DNA of 36,797 nucleotides, taken from positions 1 to 36,797 of the forward strand of contig NZ_LWEX01000457.1 of the NCBI RefSeq assembly GCF_001634885.1, read 5' to 3'. Under the pieces are notes generated by a model. It was given only the letters and a program-made list of their open reading frames with translations. It did no database searches and was not told the DNA's origin. The stretch comes from Sulfitobacter sp. HI0040 (GTDB taxonomy: Bacteria; Pseudomonadota; Alphaproteobacteria; Rhodobacterales; Rhodobacteraceae). Below, piece after piece: positions 14,949 through 23,051 of the stretch. Position 1 is the stretch's first letter; every line of letters starts with the position of its first letter. The position numbers were made by a program, and so were the translations under genes.

Positions 14949-15737
14949 TCAGACATGCCCCACCCCCTTGAGGAAATCGGTGAGGATACGGCCGTATTCC
15001 TCGGGCTGTTCGACGCAGGGCAGATGGCCCGCCTTGCGGATCAGGGCGAACTTGCTGGCCGGGATCAATTCTACCGTCTCGCGCACCAGATCGGGCGGGG
15101 TGGAGCCGTCTTCGGTGCCCGCGATGCCGAGTGCAGGCAGGCGCAGCCCGCTTGTGGGGGTCATAAAATCGGTATGCGAGATCGCGGCGGAACACCCAGC
15201 GTAGCCCTGCGGCTCCTGCCGGACCAGCATGTTGCGCCACAGCTCCAGTTCGGGCGTGTCCCGGAACTCCTTGGAGAACCAGCGTTCCATGACCGCATCG
15301 GCAAGGGTTTCGATACCGTCGCGCAGAACGGTGTCTATCCGCTCGGCCCAGATTGCCCGGGTGCCGATCTTGCTGCCGGTGTTCGACAGAACCAGCGCCC
15401 GCACGATGTCGAGCCGTTTGACGGCGAGCCCCTGCGCGATCATTCCCCCGATGCTCAGCCCCACGAACACGCATTCGCGTACGTTCAGGTGATCCAGCAG
15501 GCGTTCGACGTCGGTGATCAGTGCGCCCATGGCATAGGGGGCGGGCGGGCAGCTCGACAATCCGTGCCCGCGCTTGTCATAGCGGATAATCCGCAGACCT
15601 TCGGGAAGATGGGGGAGCACCGGATCCCACAGGCGCATGTCTGTTCCCAGCGAGTTCGCGAAAACGACCGGCGGGCCATCGCGCGGGCCCTCGTCGCGGT
15701 AGTGCAGCCGGACCTCGCCGGTGTCGAAAAGATGCAT
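14949..15737 (-). CDS. pcaD: 3-oxoadipate enol-lactonase (PcaD-like alpha/beta hydrolase)
   Basis: This 262-residue cytoplasmic hydrolase has the catalytic triad Ser95 (FVGLSIGGM), Asp210 (GTEDGSTPP) and His238 (AGHLPCVEQP). The opening MHLFDTGEVRLHYRDEGPRDGPPVVFANSLGTDMRLWDPV is characteristic of PcaD, which hydrolyses 3-oxoadipate enol-lactone to 3-oxoadipate. It sits directly upstream of pcaB in the transcript, although the intermediate enzyme PcaC is absent from the window. A related lactonase or esterase activity is possible but less likely. Confidence 0.87.
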   Translation of the reverse strand: MHLFDTGEVRLHYRDEGPRDGPPVVFANSLGTDMRLWDPVLPHLPEGLRIIRYDKRGHGLSSCPPAPYAMGALITDVERLLDHLNVRECVFVGLSIGGMIAQGLAVKRLDIVRALVLSNTGSKIGTRAIWAERIDTVLRDGIETLADAVMERWFSKEFRDTPELELWRNMLVRQEPQGYAGCSAAISHTDFMTPTSGLRLPALGIAGTEDGSTPPDLVRETVELIPASKFALIRKAGHLPCVEQPEEYGRILTDFLKGVGHV

Positions 15738-15779
15738 GGTGATCTCCCTTCCGTGGTGGTGCGCCCTGAACTGCGCGGC

Positions 15780-16754
15780 TTAGTGCAACGTCTCCAGCGC
15801 CCGGGCGAAGATGTCCGCATCCACGTTTCCGCCCGAAATGGTGACGATCACCTTTTCAGTATCGCCGAAGGCCTCGGGGTGAAACAACACCGCCGCAAGC
15901 GCCACGGCGCCACCGGGTTCGGCTACCAGTTTCAGCCGGTTGAAGGCATGAGCCATGGCCTGCAATGCCTCCGCGTCGGTGACAGCGATGCCCGGCCCGG
16001 CCAGCCGTTGCATGATGGGAAAGGTAATATCCCCGGGCTGCGGCGTCACGATGGCATCGCAGATGGAACCGCCCATGGCGGGATTGCGCAGAATGCGCCC
16101 TGCGGCCAGCGACCGGGTGGTATCGTCAAACCCTTCGGGCTCCGCCGGGCGGGCGCGCAGCCCGGGGGCTTCGGCCTCGAACGCCAGTGCTGTGCCGGAC
16201 GTCAGACCGCCCCCGCCGCAGCAGATCACCACATCGGCCTGCGTGATGCCCAGTGCGGCGGCCTGCCGCGCAATCTCCAGCCCCATTGTGCCCTGGCCCG
16301 CGATGACCTGCGGCTCGTCATAGGGTTTGATCAGGGTGAGGCCCCGTGTCCGCGCCAGTTCGGCGCCGATGTCTTCCCGGCTCTCCCTGTTCCGGTCATA
16401 GAGGACTACCTCGGCGCCATAGGCGCGCGTATTGGCGATCTTCAGTTGCGGCGAATCCTCGGGCATGACGATGACCGCCGGGGCCCCGTGCATTCGCGCG
16501 GCCAGCGCGACACCCTGCGCGTGATTGCCGCTGGAATAGGCAATGACCCCCTTGGCGCGGACCTCTTCCGCCAGCGCCGAAAGCGCGGAATAGGCACCGC
16601 GAAACTTGAAGCTGCCGGTATGCTGCAGACATTCCGGTTTGATCCAGACCCGCCGCCCGGCGATTTCGTCCAGCAACGGCGCATTGAGCAATGGGGTCTC
16701 GCGCACATGTCCGGCGAGCCGCGCGGCGGCGGCCCGGATCATTTCGATGTTCAT
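15780..16754 (-). CDS. PLP-dependent threonine/serine dehydratase-like protein
   Basis: This 324-residue fold-type II PLP enzyme has Lys50 in HTGSFKFRGA as Schiff-base lysine, the substrate loop SSGNHAQG (74-81) and the phosphate-binding glycine loop CGGGGLTSG. It starts at the ATG at 16754 behind GAAGGAA; an upstream in-frame start overlaps the HAD gene. There is no C-terminal ACT domain, so this is the short catabolic type (threonine/serine dehydratase, serine racemase, hydroxyaspartate dehydratase or ectoine-pathway EutB). The neighbours do not choose among these. It produces a 2-oxo acid and ammonia if it acts as a dehydratase. Confidence 0.85.
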   Translation of the reverse strand: MNIEMIRAAAARLAGHVRETPLLNAPLLDEIAGRRVWIKPECLQHTGSFKFRGAYSALSALAEEVRAKGVIAYSSGNHAQGVALAARMHGAPAVIVMPEDSPQLKIANTRAYGAEVVLYDRNRESREDIGAELARTRGLTLIKPYDEPQVIAGQGTMGLEIARQAAALGITQADVVICCGGGGLTSGTALAFEAEAPGLRARPAEPEGFDDTTRSLAAGRILRNPAMGGSICDAIVTPQPGDITFPIMQRLAGPGIAVTDAEALQAMAHAFNRLKLVAEPGGAVALAAVLFHPEAFGDTEKVIVTISGGNVDADIFARALETLH

Positions 16755-16791
16755 TCCATTTCCTTCACGCCTCGGTCCATCGTCACGCGGC

Positions 16792-17475
16792 TCAGGCCGC
16801 AAGATCCGGGATTCCCGAAAGATCGGTCAGTACGCTGTCTGGCTTCCAGGGCAGACGATCCACCGGATCGCCACCCCGGTTGACCCAAGCTGTCACGAAA
16901 CCATAGCCTTTCGCCGCCGCTGCATCCCAGCCGTTCGACGATACGAAGAGCACCTCTGACTTGGTGCAGCCAAAACGATCCGTCACCAGATCGTAGACCT
17001 GACCGTTCGGTTTGAAAATTCCGACGCTTTCGACCGAAAGGCAATCGTCCAGCATGTCGCCGATACCGGCAGATTTGATCGCACCTTCCAGCATGCCGGG
17101 GGAGCCGTTGGACAGGATCGCGGTATTCAGCCCGGCCTGCTTCAGCGTGGCCAGCATGGCAGGCACCTCAGGATAGGCCTGAAGCTCCCAGTAGAGTGCC
17201 AGAAGCCTTTCGCGCAATTGGGCATCCCTGGCGTGGCCGGTTTTTTCCAGCGTCCAGTCCAGCCCGTCCTGCGTGACCTGCCAAAAATCGGTGTGGGCCC
17301 CGGTGATCGCCCGAATCCACGAATATTGCAGCTGCTTCTGCCTCCAGAATTCCGCGATCCGCGGCCAGTCGTCCGCGATATCCCTGTGGTCCGGTTCGGA
17401 GGCCGCGCGCCTTGCGGCGGCGCTGACATCGAACAATGTACCATAGGCGTCGAAGATACAGGTGGTAACGGGCAT
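16792..17475 (-). CDS. (S)-2-haloacid dehalogenase, HAD type II
   Basis: This 227-residue HAD-superfamily hydrolase has nucleophile Asp9 (IFDAYGTLFD), an Arg39 suited to binding halide or carboxylate, Ser122-Asn123 (LSNGSPGML), Lys155 (GIFKP) and the SSNGWD block (Ser180, Asn181, Asp184). This residue set follows the L-2-haloacid dehalogenases, which hydrolyse 2-haloalkanoates such as chloroacetate with inversion. It is the first gene of the nine-gene leftward run, divergent from the FKBP gene with 184 bp between. Activity on haloacids is predicted from family residues; natural substrates may differ. Confidence 0.88.
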   Translation of the reverse strand: MPVTTCIFDAYGTLFDVSAAARRAASEPDHRDIADDWPRIAEFWRQKQLQYSWIRAITGAHTDFWQVTQDGLDWTLEKTGHARDAQLRERLLALYWELQAYPEVPAMLATLKQAGLNTAILSNGSPGMLEGAIKSAGIGDMLDDCLSVESVGIFKPNGQVYDLVTDRFGCTKSEVLFVSSNGWDAAAAKGYGFVTAWVNRGGDPVDRLPWKPDSVLTDLSGIPDLAA

Positions 17476-17659
17476 ACCGGCTCCCTTTTTGATACCGCCA
17501 GACTGTCATGGGGCCGAAGCGGGGAAAAGAGCGGAAATTGCGCGGTCCGGGGCAGGGGTTTACTCTTGGGGTCAACTTCTTCAGGGTGCGTGCCGAATCG
17601 GAGCACCCGCGCAGATACGTGGCCTCCCCCCTTTTTCCTTTATATTCCGGAGTATTCAG

Positions 17660-18088
17660 ATGGCTGAGGTCAAATCAGGCGATACCGTACAGATTCACTA
17701 CACAGGCACCCTGCAGGACGGCACGACGTTCGACAGTTCCGAAGGGCGCGACCCGCTGGAATTCGTCGTGGGTTCGGGCCAGATCATTCCCGGGCTCGAC
17801 AATGCGCTGCCCGGCATGAACGAAGGTGAGCGCAAGACCGTCAAGGTCGACAGCGCCGAAGCCTATGGCCCGGTGAACCCCGAAATGCAGCAGTCCATCC
17901 CGCGGGAAGGCATCCCGGCGGACATTCCGCTGGAACCGGGCACCCAGTTGCAGATGCAGACGCCCGATGGGCAGGCGATGCCGGTGACGGTCGTTTCCGT
18001 GGATGAGGCGAGCGTGACGCTTGATGCGAACCACCCGTTGGCTGGCAAGGATCTTCAGTTCGATATCGAAGTGGTAAAGATCGCCTGA
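17660..18088 (+). CDS. FKBP-type peptidyl-prolyl cis-trans isomerase (SlyD-like)
   Basis: This 142-residue cytosolic isomerase and chaperone starts MAEVKSGDTVQIHYTGTLQDGTTFDSS. FKBP core blocks are present (LEFVVGSGQIIPGLDNALPGMNEGE), and the flap region carries the longer insert of SlyD-type proteins (SAEAYGPVNPEMQQSIPREGIP). There is no His/Cys-rich metal tail. GGAG at 17649-17652 serves as ribosome site 7 bp before the ATG. The open frame extends upstream to 17462, but that part has no FKBP similarity and overlaps the divergent promoter region. Confidence 0.92.
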   Translation: MAEVKSGDTVQIHYTGTLQDGTTFDSSEGRDPLEFVVGSGQIIPGLDNALPGMNEGERKTVKVDSAEAYGPVNPEMQQSIPREGIPADIPLEPGTQLQMQTPDGQAMPVTVVSVDEASVTLDANHPLAGKDLQFDIEVVKIA

Positions 18089-18098
18089 TCGGCAATCG

Positions 18099-18464
18099 TC
18101 AGCGAAGAACGTAGCGCGCCGGAATCTGGCGCGCTGCGAAACCGGCAGCGGCGGGGGTGATGACTGCCGCGACTGGCATGACAAGTCGCGGAGAGCCTGC
18201 CGCGCGTTGGGCAAGCTGATAGGGCTGCGTGCCCACTTCCGCACGTTGACCCGCCTTGTCGCCGTCGCGCTGGGTGGCGGCGATTGCGGCCTGCGGCATC
18301 GCGATGCCGCGCAGCGCCTCGCGCAGTTCCGGTTCGCTCTGCAGGGTGACGCCGATGGTGATCGACAGGGCCAGACCGGACAATTTGCCAAGCCTGCGTG
18401 CCAGCTTGGCCCGGTTCCGGTGGTCGCTTTCCCTTTTTTGGCGGTATGACAATATCAGTGGCAT
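18099..18464 (-). CDS. Conserved-looking small protein with one membrane segment, unknown function
   Basis: This 121-residue frame starts MPLILSYRQKRESDHRNRAKLARRLGKL, a strongly basic N-terminus. One hydrophobic stretch follows (LSGLALSITIGVTL, about 28-41), which would anchor it with the rest in the periplasm. The remainder is Ala/Gln-rich (about 50-95) and ends VMPVAAVITPAAAGFAARQIPARYVLR. Third codon positions are strongly G/C over the whole length, and GGAT lies upstream of the ATG. It converges on the FKBP gene 10 bp away. I do not recognise a family. The opposite strand also has open frames, but with poorer codon choice. Confidence 0.6.
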   Translation of the reverse strand: MPLILSYRQKRESDHRNRAKLARRLGKLSGLALSITIGVTLQSEPELREALRGIAMPQAAIAATQRDGDKAGQRAEVGTQPYQLAQRAAGSPRLVMPVAAVITPAAAGFAARQIPARYVLR

Positions 18465-18609
18465 GACCCCATCCTGAAGGCGAATCGTGAAAGAACGATG
18501 GCTTTCGCATTAATTCTTCGCCTTTCTTCCGGCACGGTTCGTGGGCTTCGTGGCGCAAGTAGGGCGGTTTGCCCTTCTCTCCCTGTAAGGCAGGGCATAG
18601 ACAGCCCGT

Positions 18610-19722
18610 ATGGATGAATTCGAAATCTACCTCGTCTGTCCCCCGGGGCTGGAAACCGCTTTGCTGGCCGAAGCGCAGGAGAAGGGATTCGCCGATCCCA
18701 CAGCGAACAATGGCGGGGTCACCATCAGGGGAGGATGGCCCGAGGTCTGGCGCGCAAATCTGGAATTGCGCTGCGCAACCCGGGTCCTGGCGCGGATCGG
18801 CAGCTTCATGGCATTCCACCTTGCCCAGTTGGACAAGCGCGCCCGGCGGTTCGAATGGGGCAAAGTGCTGCGTGCGGAGGTCCCCTTGCAGGTGCAGGTC
18901 ACGAGCCGGAAGTCCAAGATTTACCATGCCGGTGCCGCCGCCCAGCGGATCGAAACGGCGCTGCGCGACTCTCACGGATTTACGGTCGATGCGGCAGCGG
19001 AACTCGTCCTGAAGGTCCGGATCGAGGACAACCGCGTCACCCTCAGCCTCGATACCACGGGCGAAGCCTTGCACAAGCGCGGGCACAAGCAGGCTGTCGG
19101 CAAGGCCCCCCTGCGCGAAACCATGGCGGCGGCCTTTTTGCGCCAATGCGGCTACGATGGCCGCGAACCCGTGGTGGACCCCATGTGCGGATCGGGTACG
19201 ATTCCCATTGAGGCGGCGGAAATTGCCGCCGGCCTCGCCCCGGGCCGAACGCGCGAATTCGCGTTTCAATCCTTTGCGTCTTTCGATGCCGAAACCTGGG
19301 AGGATATGCGTGCCGTTTCCGGGGCCTCGGTGCCCGGGGGATCCCCACGCTTTTTCGGCTCCGACCGTGACGCAGGTGCCATCCGCATGAGTGTGGCCAA
19401 CGCGGAGCGCGCAGGGGTCGCCGCGCTATGCTCCTTCGCTTGTCACGGGGCGGGTGAGGTCACGCCGCCCGAAGGCCCCCCGGGTTTGGTGCTGGTCAAT
19501 CCCCCCTATGGCGGCCGGATCGGCAACAAGAAGCTGCTCTATCCGCTCTACGCGACCCTTGGCCAGACGATGAAGGAAAGGTTTCGCGGCTGGCGCGTCG
19601 GGCTGGTCACCAGCGAACCCGCGCTCGCCCGGGCCACGGGCCTGCCATGGAAACCGCAGGGCCCGCCCATCGCCCATGGCGGCATGAAGGTCTGGCTCTG
19701 GCAGACCGACAAGCTCCGCTGA
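18610..19722 (+). CDS. THUMP-domain RNA guanine-N2 methyltransferase (RlmL/YpsC-like)
   Basis: This 370-residue protein has an N-terminal ferredoxin-like plus THUMP region (about 1-160) and a Rossmann methyltransferase domain. SAM-binding VVDPMCGSGTIPIEAA is near residue 195, and the catalytic NPPYGGRIG motif is that of N2-guanine methyltransferases. It matches the first half of E. coli RlmKL and stand-alone YpsC/RlmL proteins; the C-terminal RlmK half is missing, as is normal outside gammaproteobacteria. The target is probably G2445 of 23S rRNA. The ATG at 18610 has a poor ribosome site. It ends just before repeat copy C. Confidence 0.87.
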   Translation: MDEFEIYLVCPPGLETALLAEAQEKGFADPTANNGGVTIRGGWPEVWRANLELRCATRVLARIGSFMAFHLAQLDKRARRFEWGKVLRAEVPLQVQVTSRKSKIYHAGAAAQRIETALRDSHGFTVDAAAELVLKVRIEDNRVTLSLDTTGEALHKRGHKQAVGKAPLRETMAAAFLRQCGYDGREPVVDPMCGSGTIPIEAAEIAAGLAPGRTREFAFQSFASFDAETWEDMRAVSGASVPGGSPRFFGSDRDAGAIRMSVANAERAGVAALCSFACHGAGEVTPPEGPPGLVLVNPPYGGRIGNKKLLYPLYATLGQTMKERFRGWRVGLVTSEPALARATGLPWKPQGPPIAHGGMKVWLWQTDKLR

Positions 19723-19723
19723 G

Positions 19724-19780
19724 CTTCTCATGATCGGAAATACTTCGGGGAGGGGGAGGGGCAGCGCCCCTCGCTCCCGC
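19724..19780 (-). repeat. Dispersed hairpin repeat, copy C
   Basis: On the minus strand the element reads hairpin GAGGGGC-GCT-GCCCCTC (plus-strand 19756-19772), then CCCCTCCCCGAAGTATTT, then CCGATCATGAGAA. The outer block TTCTCATGATC followed two bases later by AAATACTTCGGGG (plus strand) is identical in copy D at 27660-27685. It lies between the converging methyltransferase and fabI genes, with the hairpin next to the fabI stop, so it may end the fab transcript. Confidence 0.65.
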
Positions 19781-19803
19781 AATTCGCTGTCAGCCCGGCG
19801 GGT

Positions 19804-20595
19804 TCAGAGGTGCTCTTGCTGCGGCATCCCCAGTACGTGGAAACCGCCGTCCACGCGAATGATCTCCCCCGTGGTGCAGGCGCCGGCGTCCGATACCAGG
19901 TAGACGGCCGTGCCGCCGACCGCCTCCAGCGTCGCATTGGCGCGCAGGGGGGCGTTCTGGTCGGTGTGCTTGTAGGTCTTACGCGCCCCGCCGATGGCCG
20001 CGCCCGCGAGGGTCTTCATCGGCCCGGGAGAGATCGCGTTAACGCGGATACCTTCGGGGCCAAGGTCGTTCGCCAGATAGCGCGTCGCACTCTCCAGCGC
20101 GGCCTTGGCGACGCCCATGACGTTGTAGTTCGGCACCACCCGGTTGCTGCCCTGATAGGTCAGCGTGATCAGCGTGCCGCCATTTTCCTTCATCAGCGGA
20201 TGGGCCCGCCGGGCGACTTCGATGAAGCTGTAGGCGGAGATGTCCATGGAGTGTTTGAAATTCGCGCGGCTGGTGTTCAGGAACCGGCCCGTCAACTCGG
20301 ACTTGTCCGAAAAGGCGATAGCATGCACGACGAAATCGATGCTGGGCCAGCGGTCACCCAACTGGGCGAAGGCCGCCTCCAGTGACGCGTCGTCGGTCAC
20401 ATCCACGTCCACCATGAAGTCACTGCCCACGCTTTCGGCGAGCGGTTTCAGGCGGCTGCCGAAGGCTTCACCCTGATAGGTAAAGGCCAGTTCCGCCCCC
20501 GCTTCGGCCAGTGCCTTTGCGATCCCCCATGCGATGGAGCGTTCGTTGGCGACACCCATGACGAGGCCGCGTTTTCCCTTGAGCATGTCCGACAT
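19804..20595 (-). CDS. fabI: Enoyl-[acyl-carrier-protein] reductase (NADH)
   Basis: This 263-residue short-chain dehydrogenase-fold enzyme performs the last step of fatty-acid elongation. It has the atypical FabI nucleotide motif (GLVMGVANERSIAWGIA) and the catalytic pair Tyr-x6-Lys in PNYNVMGVAKAALE. LTYQGSNRVVPNYN and RVNAISPGPMKTLAG are FabI-specific blocks, and the length is standard. The ATG at 20595 was chosen over 20586 because it fits the family N-terminus MSDMLKGKRGLVMG. It follows fabB by 11 bp and is the last gene of fabA-fabB-fabI. As a triclosan-type FabI it would be the usual target of that inhibitor. Confidence 0.95.
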   Translation of the reverse strand: MSDMLKGKRGLVMGVANERSIAWGIAKALAEAGAELAFTYQGEAFGSRLKPLAESVGSDFMVDVDVTDDASLEAAFAQLGDRWPSIDFVVHAIAFSDKSELTGRFLNTSRANFKHSMDISAYSFIEVARRAHPLMKENGGTLITLTYQGSNRVVPNYNVMGVAKAALESATRYLANDLGPEGIRVNAISPGPMKTLAGAAIGGARKTYKHTDQNAPLRANATLEAVGGTAVYLVSDAGACTTGEIIRVDGGFHVLGMPQQEHL

Positions 20596-20606
20596 GGCGC
20601 TGCGCC

Positions 20607-21836
20607 TCACTCTTTGAATTTCGAAAGGATCATGGATCCGTTGGTGCCGCCAAAGCCGAAGGAATTTGTCATCACGCTGTCGAGGCCCGCGTTTTCCACC
20701 AGTTCCGTCGCGATTTCTTCCGGCTTCAGCGCAGGGTCCAGCGTTTCGACGTTGATCGAGGGGGTGATGAAGTCATGCTCCAGCATCAGAAGGCAGAAGA
20801 TCGCCTCCATTGCGCCCGCGGCCCCCTGTCCATGGCCGGTCATCGACTTGGTGGAGGATACCGGCGGCGTCGTGCCGTCGCCGAAGACCCGGCGCACGGC
20901 TTCGATCTCGCCCACGTCGCCGACGGGGGTAGAGGTGCCATGGGCGTTGATATAGCTGACCTTGCGACCTTCGGGCAGGGTATCCAGCGCAAGCTGCATG
21001 GCGCGGGCACCGCCTTCGCCCGAGGGGGCGACCATGTCGTGCCCGTCCGACGTGGCAGCGAAGCCTGTCACTTCCGCATAGATTTTAGCGCCGCGCGCCT
21101 GCGCGTGTTCAAGCGATTCCAGCACCACGATGCCGCCGCCGCCGGTGATGACGAAACCGTCGCGGTTCGCATCGAAGGCGCGCGACGCCTTTTCGGGCGT
21201 GTCGTTGTACTTGCTGCTCATGGCGCCCATCGCATCGAACAGGCAGGACAGCGTCCAGTCCAGCTCTTCCCCGCCACCTGCAAACATGACGTCCTGCTTG
21301 CCCAGCATGATCTGCTCGGCGGCCGATCCGATGCAATGCAGCGACGTGGAACAGGCAGAGGTGATCGAATAATTGATGCCCTTGATCTGGTAGGCGGTGC
21401 TGAGGTTCGCACTGACTGTGGAGGACATGCATTTCGGCACGGCGAAAGGCCCGATCCGCTTGGTGGCACCCGTTTTGTCCACGGTGTCATGCGCGGTTTT
21501 CATTGCACTCGTCGATGGCCCGCCGGACCCCGCGATCAGGCCCGTGCGGGGGTTGCTGATGGTGTCCTCTTTCAGCCTGGCATCGGCGATTGCCTGCTGC
21601 ATGGCGATATAGGCATAGGCCGCGCCCGGCCCCATGAAGCGCAGCGTGCGCTTGTCCACGTGGTCCGCCACATCCAGCTTGATCGTGCCTGCCACGCGGC
21701 TGCGGAACCCGTGTTCCGCCATCTCGGGGCTGGCCTCGATACCGGATTTGCCGCTTTTCAGCGCGGCAAGAACCTCTTCGGCGTTGTTTCCGATGGACGA
21801 GACAATGCCCAGCCCTGTGACGACGACGCGGCGCAT
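20607..21836 (-). CDS. fabB: 3-oxoacyl-[acyl-carrier-protein] synthase I
   Basis: This 409-residue ketosynthase condenses acyl-ACP with malonyl-ACP and is required for unsaturated fatty-acid elongation. The catalytic triad is Cys162 (SACSTSLHC), the His of [11 protein letters not shown] and the His of [12 protein letters not shown]. The glycine-rich C-terminus [11 protein letters not shown] is intact. Pairing with fabA identifies it as FabB rather than FabF. It starts 45 bp after fabA, with an ATG directly at the family N-terminus [16 protein letters not shown]. Confidence 0.95.
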   Translation of the reverse strand: MRRVVVTGLGIVSSIGNNAEEVLAALKSGKSGIEASPEMAEHGFRSRVAGTIKLDVADHVDKRTLRFMGPGAAYAYIAMQQAIADARLKEDTISNPRTGLIAGSGGPSTSAMKTAHDTVDKTGATKRIGPFAVPKCMSSTVSANLSTAYQIKGINYSITSACSTSLHCIGSAAEQIMLGKQDVMFAGGGEELDWTLSCLFDAMGAMSSKYNDTPEKASRAFDANRDGFVITGGGGIVVLESLEHAQARGAKIYAEVTGFAATSDGHDMVAPSGEGGARAMQLALDTLPEGRKVSYINAHGTSTPVGDVGEIEAVRRVFGDGTTPPVSSTKSMTGHGQGAAGAMEAIFCLLMLEHDFITPSINVETLDPALKPEEIATELVENAGLDSVMTNSFGFGGTNGSMILSKFKE

Positions 21837-21881
21837 GGCGCACTCCTGTTTCTCTGTTCGGGGGTCACTCTAGCGCAGCGG

Positions 21882-22391
21882 TCAGCTTTCCGACAACGCC
21901 ACTTTCATGTCCTTGACCTGATAGATCACCTCTCCGTCGGCTTCCACGATGCCGTCGGCGACGCCCATGGTCAGCCGGCGGGTCTGGATCGCCTTGGTGA
22001 AATCGATCTTGTAGGTCAGCATCTTGCGATCGGGCCGGACCATGCCGGTCAGCTTCACCTCCCCTACGCCGAGCGCGTAGCCGCGCCCCTGCCAGCCGCG
22101 CCAGCCGAGGTTGAAGCCCGTCAACTGCCACAGCCCGTCGAGCCCGAGGCAGCCGGGCATGATCGGGTTGCCCGGGAAATGACATTCGAAAAACCACAGG
22201 TCCGGCGTGATGTCGAATTCGGCGGTGATATGTCCCTTGCCATGCGTGCCGCCATCGGCGGAAACGTCGGTGATCCGGTCCATCATCAGCATCGGCGGGG
22301 CAGGCAGCTGCGCGTTGCCGGGGCCGAAGAGTTCGCCACGGGCACAGGCGAGCAACGCCTCCTTGTCAAAGCTGGTGGGGTAATCGGCCAT
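21882..22391 (-). CDS. fabA: 3-hydroxydecanoyl-[acyl-carrier-protein] dehydratase/isomerase
   Basis: This 169-residue hot-dog-fold enzyme dehydrates 3-hydroxydecanoyl-ACP and isomerises trans-2 to cis-3-decenoyl-ACP, the branch point to unsaturated fatty acids. Catalytic residues are His71 and Asp85 in [30 protein letters not shown] precedes the ATG at 22391. It heads the leftward fabA-fabB-fabI operon and is divergent from irr. The 150-bp spacer contains a spaced inverted repeat that may regulate either side. Confidence 0.95.
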   Translation of the reverse strand: MADYPTSFDKEALLACARGELFGPGNAQLPAPPMLMMDRITDVSADGGTHGKGHITAEFDITPDLWFFECHFPGNPIMPGCLGLDGLWQLTGFNLGWRGWQGRGYALGVGEVKLTGMVRPDRKMLTYKIDFTKAIQTRRLTMGVADGIVEADGEVIYQVKDMKVALSES

Positions 22392-22471
22392 GAAAGCGCG
22401 TCTCCTTGGGAACTTGCGGTTCGGCGTGATCTAACATTGCGGGTGGCCGTCCCGCAAGGGCGAGTACCATA

Positions 22472-22512
22472 GGACAAATTCGGCATTTTCCATTGAAGAT
22501 CGCTGTTTGTCC
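22472..22512. promoter_or_regulatory. Spaced inverted repeat in the fabA-irr divergent spacer
   Basis: GGACAAA (22472-22478) and TTTGTCC (22506-22512) are perfect inverted copies separated by 27 bp, centres 34 bp apart or roughly three helical turns. They flank the candidate irr -35 region. This could be a two-site operator for a dimeric regulator, for example Irr autoregulation or a fatty-acid regulator. No bound protein can be named from sequence. Confidence 0.4.
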
Positions 22513-22522
22513 GACCTATATA
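22493..22522 (+). promoter_or_regulatory. Candidate irr promoter
   Basis: TTGAAG (22493-22498) and TATATA (22517-22522) are spaced by 18 bp, a good sigma-70 match ending 19 bp before the irr ATG. The right arm of the inverted repeat lies inside the spacer, so binding there would block polymerase. Confidence 0.5.
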
Positions 22523-22541
22523 GGGGGCAGAGGGCACCGGG

Positions 22542-22967
22542 ATGCATATGACCGACGAGATGCGACAGAAAGGTGAACGCTGGCTGGCGAAGGCCGGTGT
22601 GCGTCCGACGCGGCAGCGCGCGACGCTGGCGGGCCTCCTGATCGGGGACGGCCAGCACCGTCATGTCACCGCCGAAAGCCTTTTCGATGCCGCCCGTGGT
22701 CAGGGCGACGGTGTGTCACTGGCGACGGTTTACAACACGCTGCGTACCTTCTGTGACGCGGGGCTGTTGCAGGAAGTCACGGTCGACGGTTCTAAGAGTT
22801 ACTTCGATACCAATACCCATGACCACCCACATTTCTACTGGGAAGACGAAGGCCGGCTGACAGATGCCCCATCGGACGAACTGGTGATCGCGCAGGTGCC
22901 CGACGCGCCGGAAGGCGCTGAAATCGCGTCGGTAGACGTGGTCATCCGCCTGCGGCGGAAAGGCTGA
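22542..22967 (+). CDS. irr: Iron response regulator Irr (Fur superfamily)
   Basis: This 141-residue regulator has an N-terminal winged helix (LAKAGVRPTRQRATLAGLLIGDG, then VSLATVYNTLRTFCDAGLLQEV) and a dimerisation domain with the His-x-His heme/metal site THDHPHFYWEDEGRLTDAP that distinguishes Irr from Fur. No Cys-Pro heme regulatory motif is present at the N-terminus, so heme sensing would rely on the histidines. In alphaproteobacteria Irr accumulates under low iron and represses or activates iron and heme genes. The ATG at 22542 or the one at 22548 may be used. The fabA neighbour is typical for Rhodobacterales as I recall. Confidence 0.88.
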   Translation: MHMTDEMRQKGERWLAKAGVRPTRQRATLAGLLIGDGQHRHVTAESLFDAARGQGDGVSLATVYNTLRTFCDAGLLQEVTVDGSKSYFDTNTHDHPHFYWEDEGRLTDAPSDELVIAQVPDAPEGAEIASVDVVIRLRRKG

Positions 22968-23051
22968 CTTCAGAGGTGGAAGGGGCTTTCGGAGGTGGCT
23001 ATGCTTTCGAGCACGGGCACAAAACCCACTAGCACCATTCGCTACTACCCC

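Noticed and set aside
15780..16754. EutB of hydroxyectoine degradation as the identity of the PLP dehydratase
   Set aside because: Length and fold fit, but none of the eutA/C/D/E or ectoine transporter genes are nearby, so the general dehydratase call is kept.
14937..16883. A 648-codon open frame on the plus strand opposite pcaD, the PLP dehydratase and part of the HAD gene
   Set aside because: It is antisense to three well-recognised proteins, has a low-complexity His/Gly/Arg-rich translation and no motif. Long antisense frames are expected in GC-rich DNA.
17641..17656. TATTCCGGAGTATTCA before the FKBP gene as a fifth copy of the hairpin repeat
   Set aside because: Only the CCGGAGTATT core is shared; there is no G/C hairpin beside it, and GGAG serves as the ribosome site, so similarity may be chance.
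20775..22472. A 565-codon plus-strand frame opposite fabB and fabA
   Set aside because: It is a complement of highly conserved fatty-acid synthesis genes, lacks a ribosome site and shows shadow composition.
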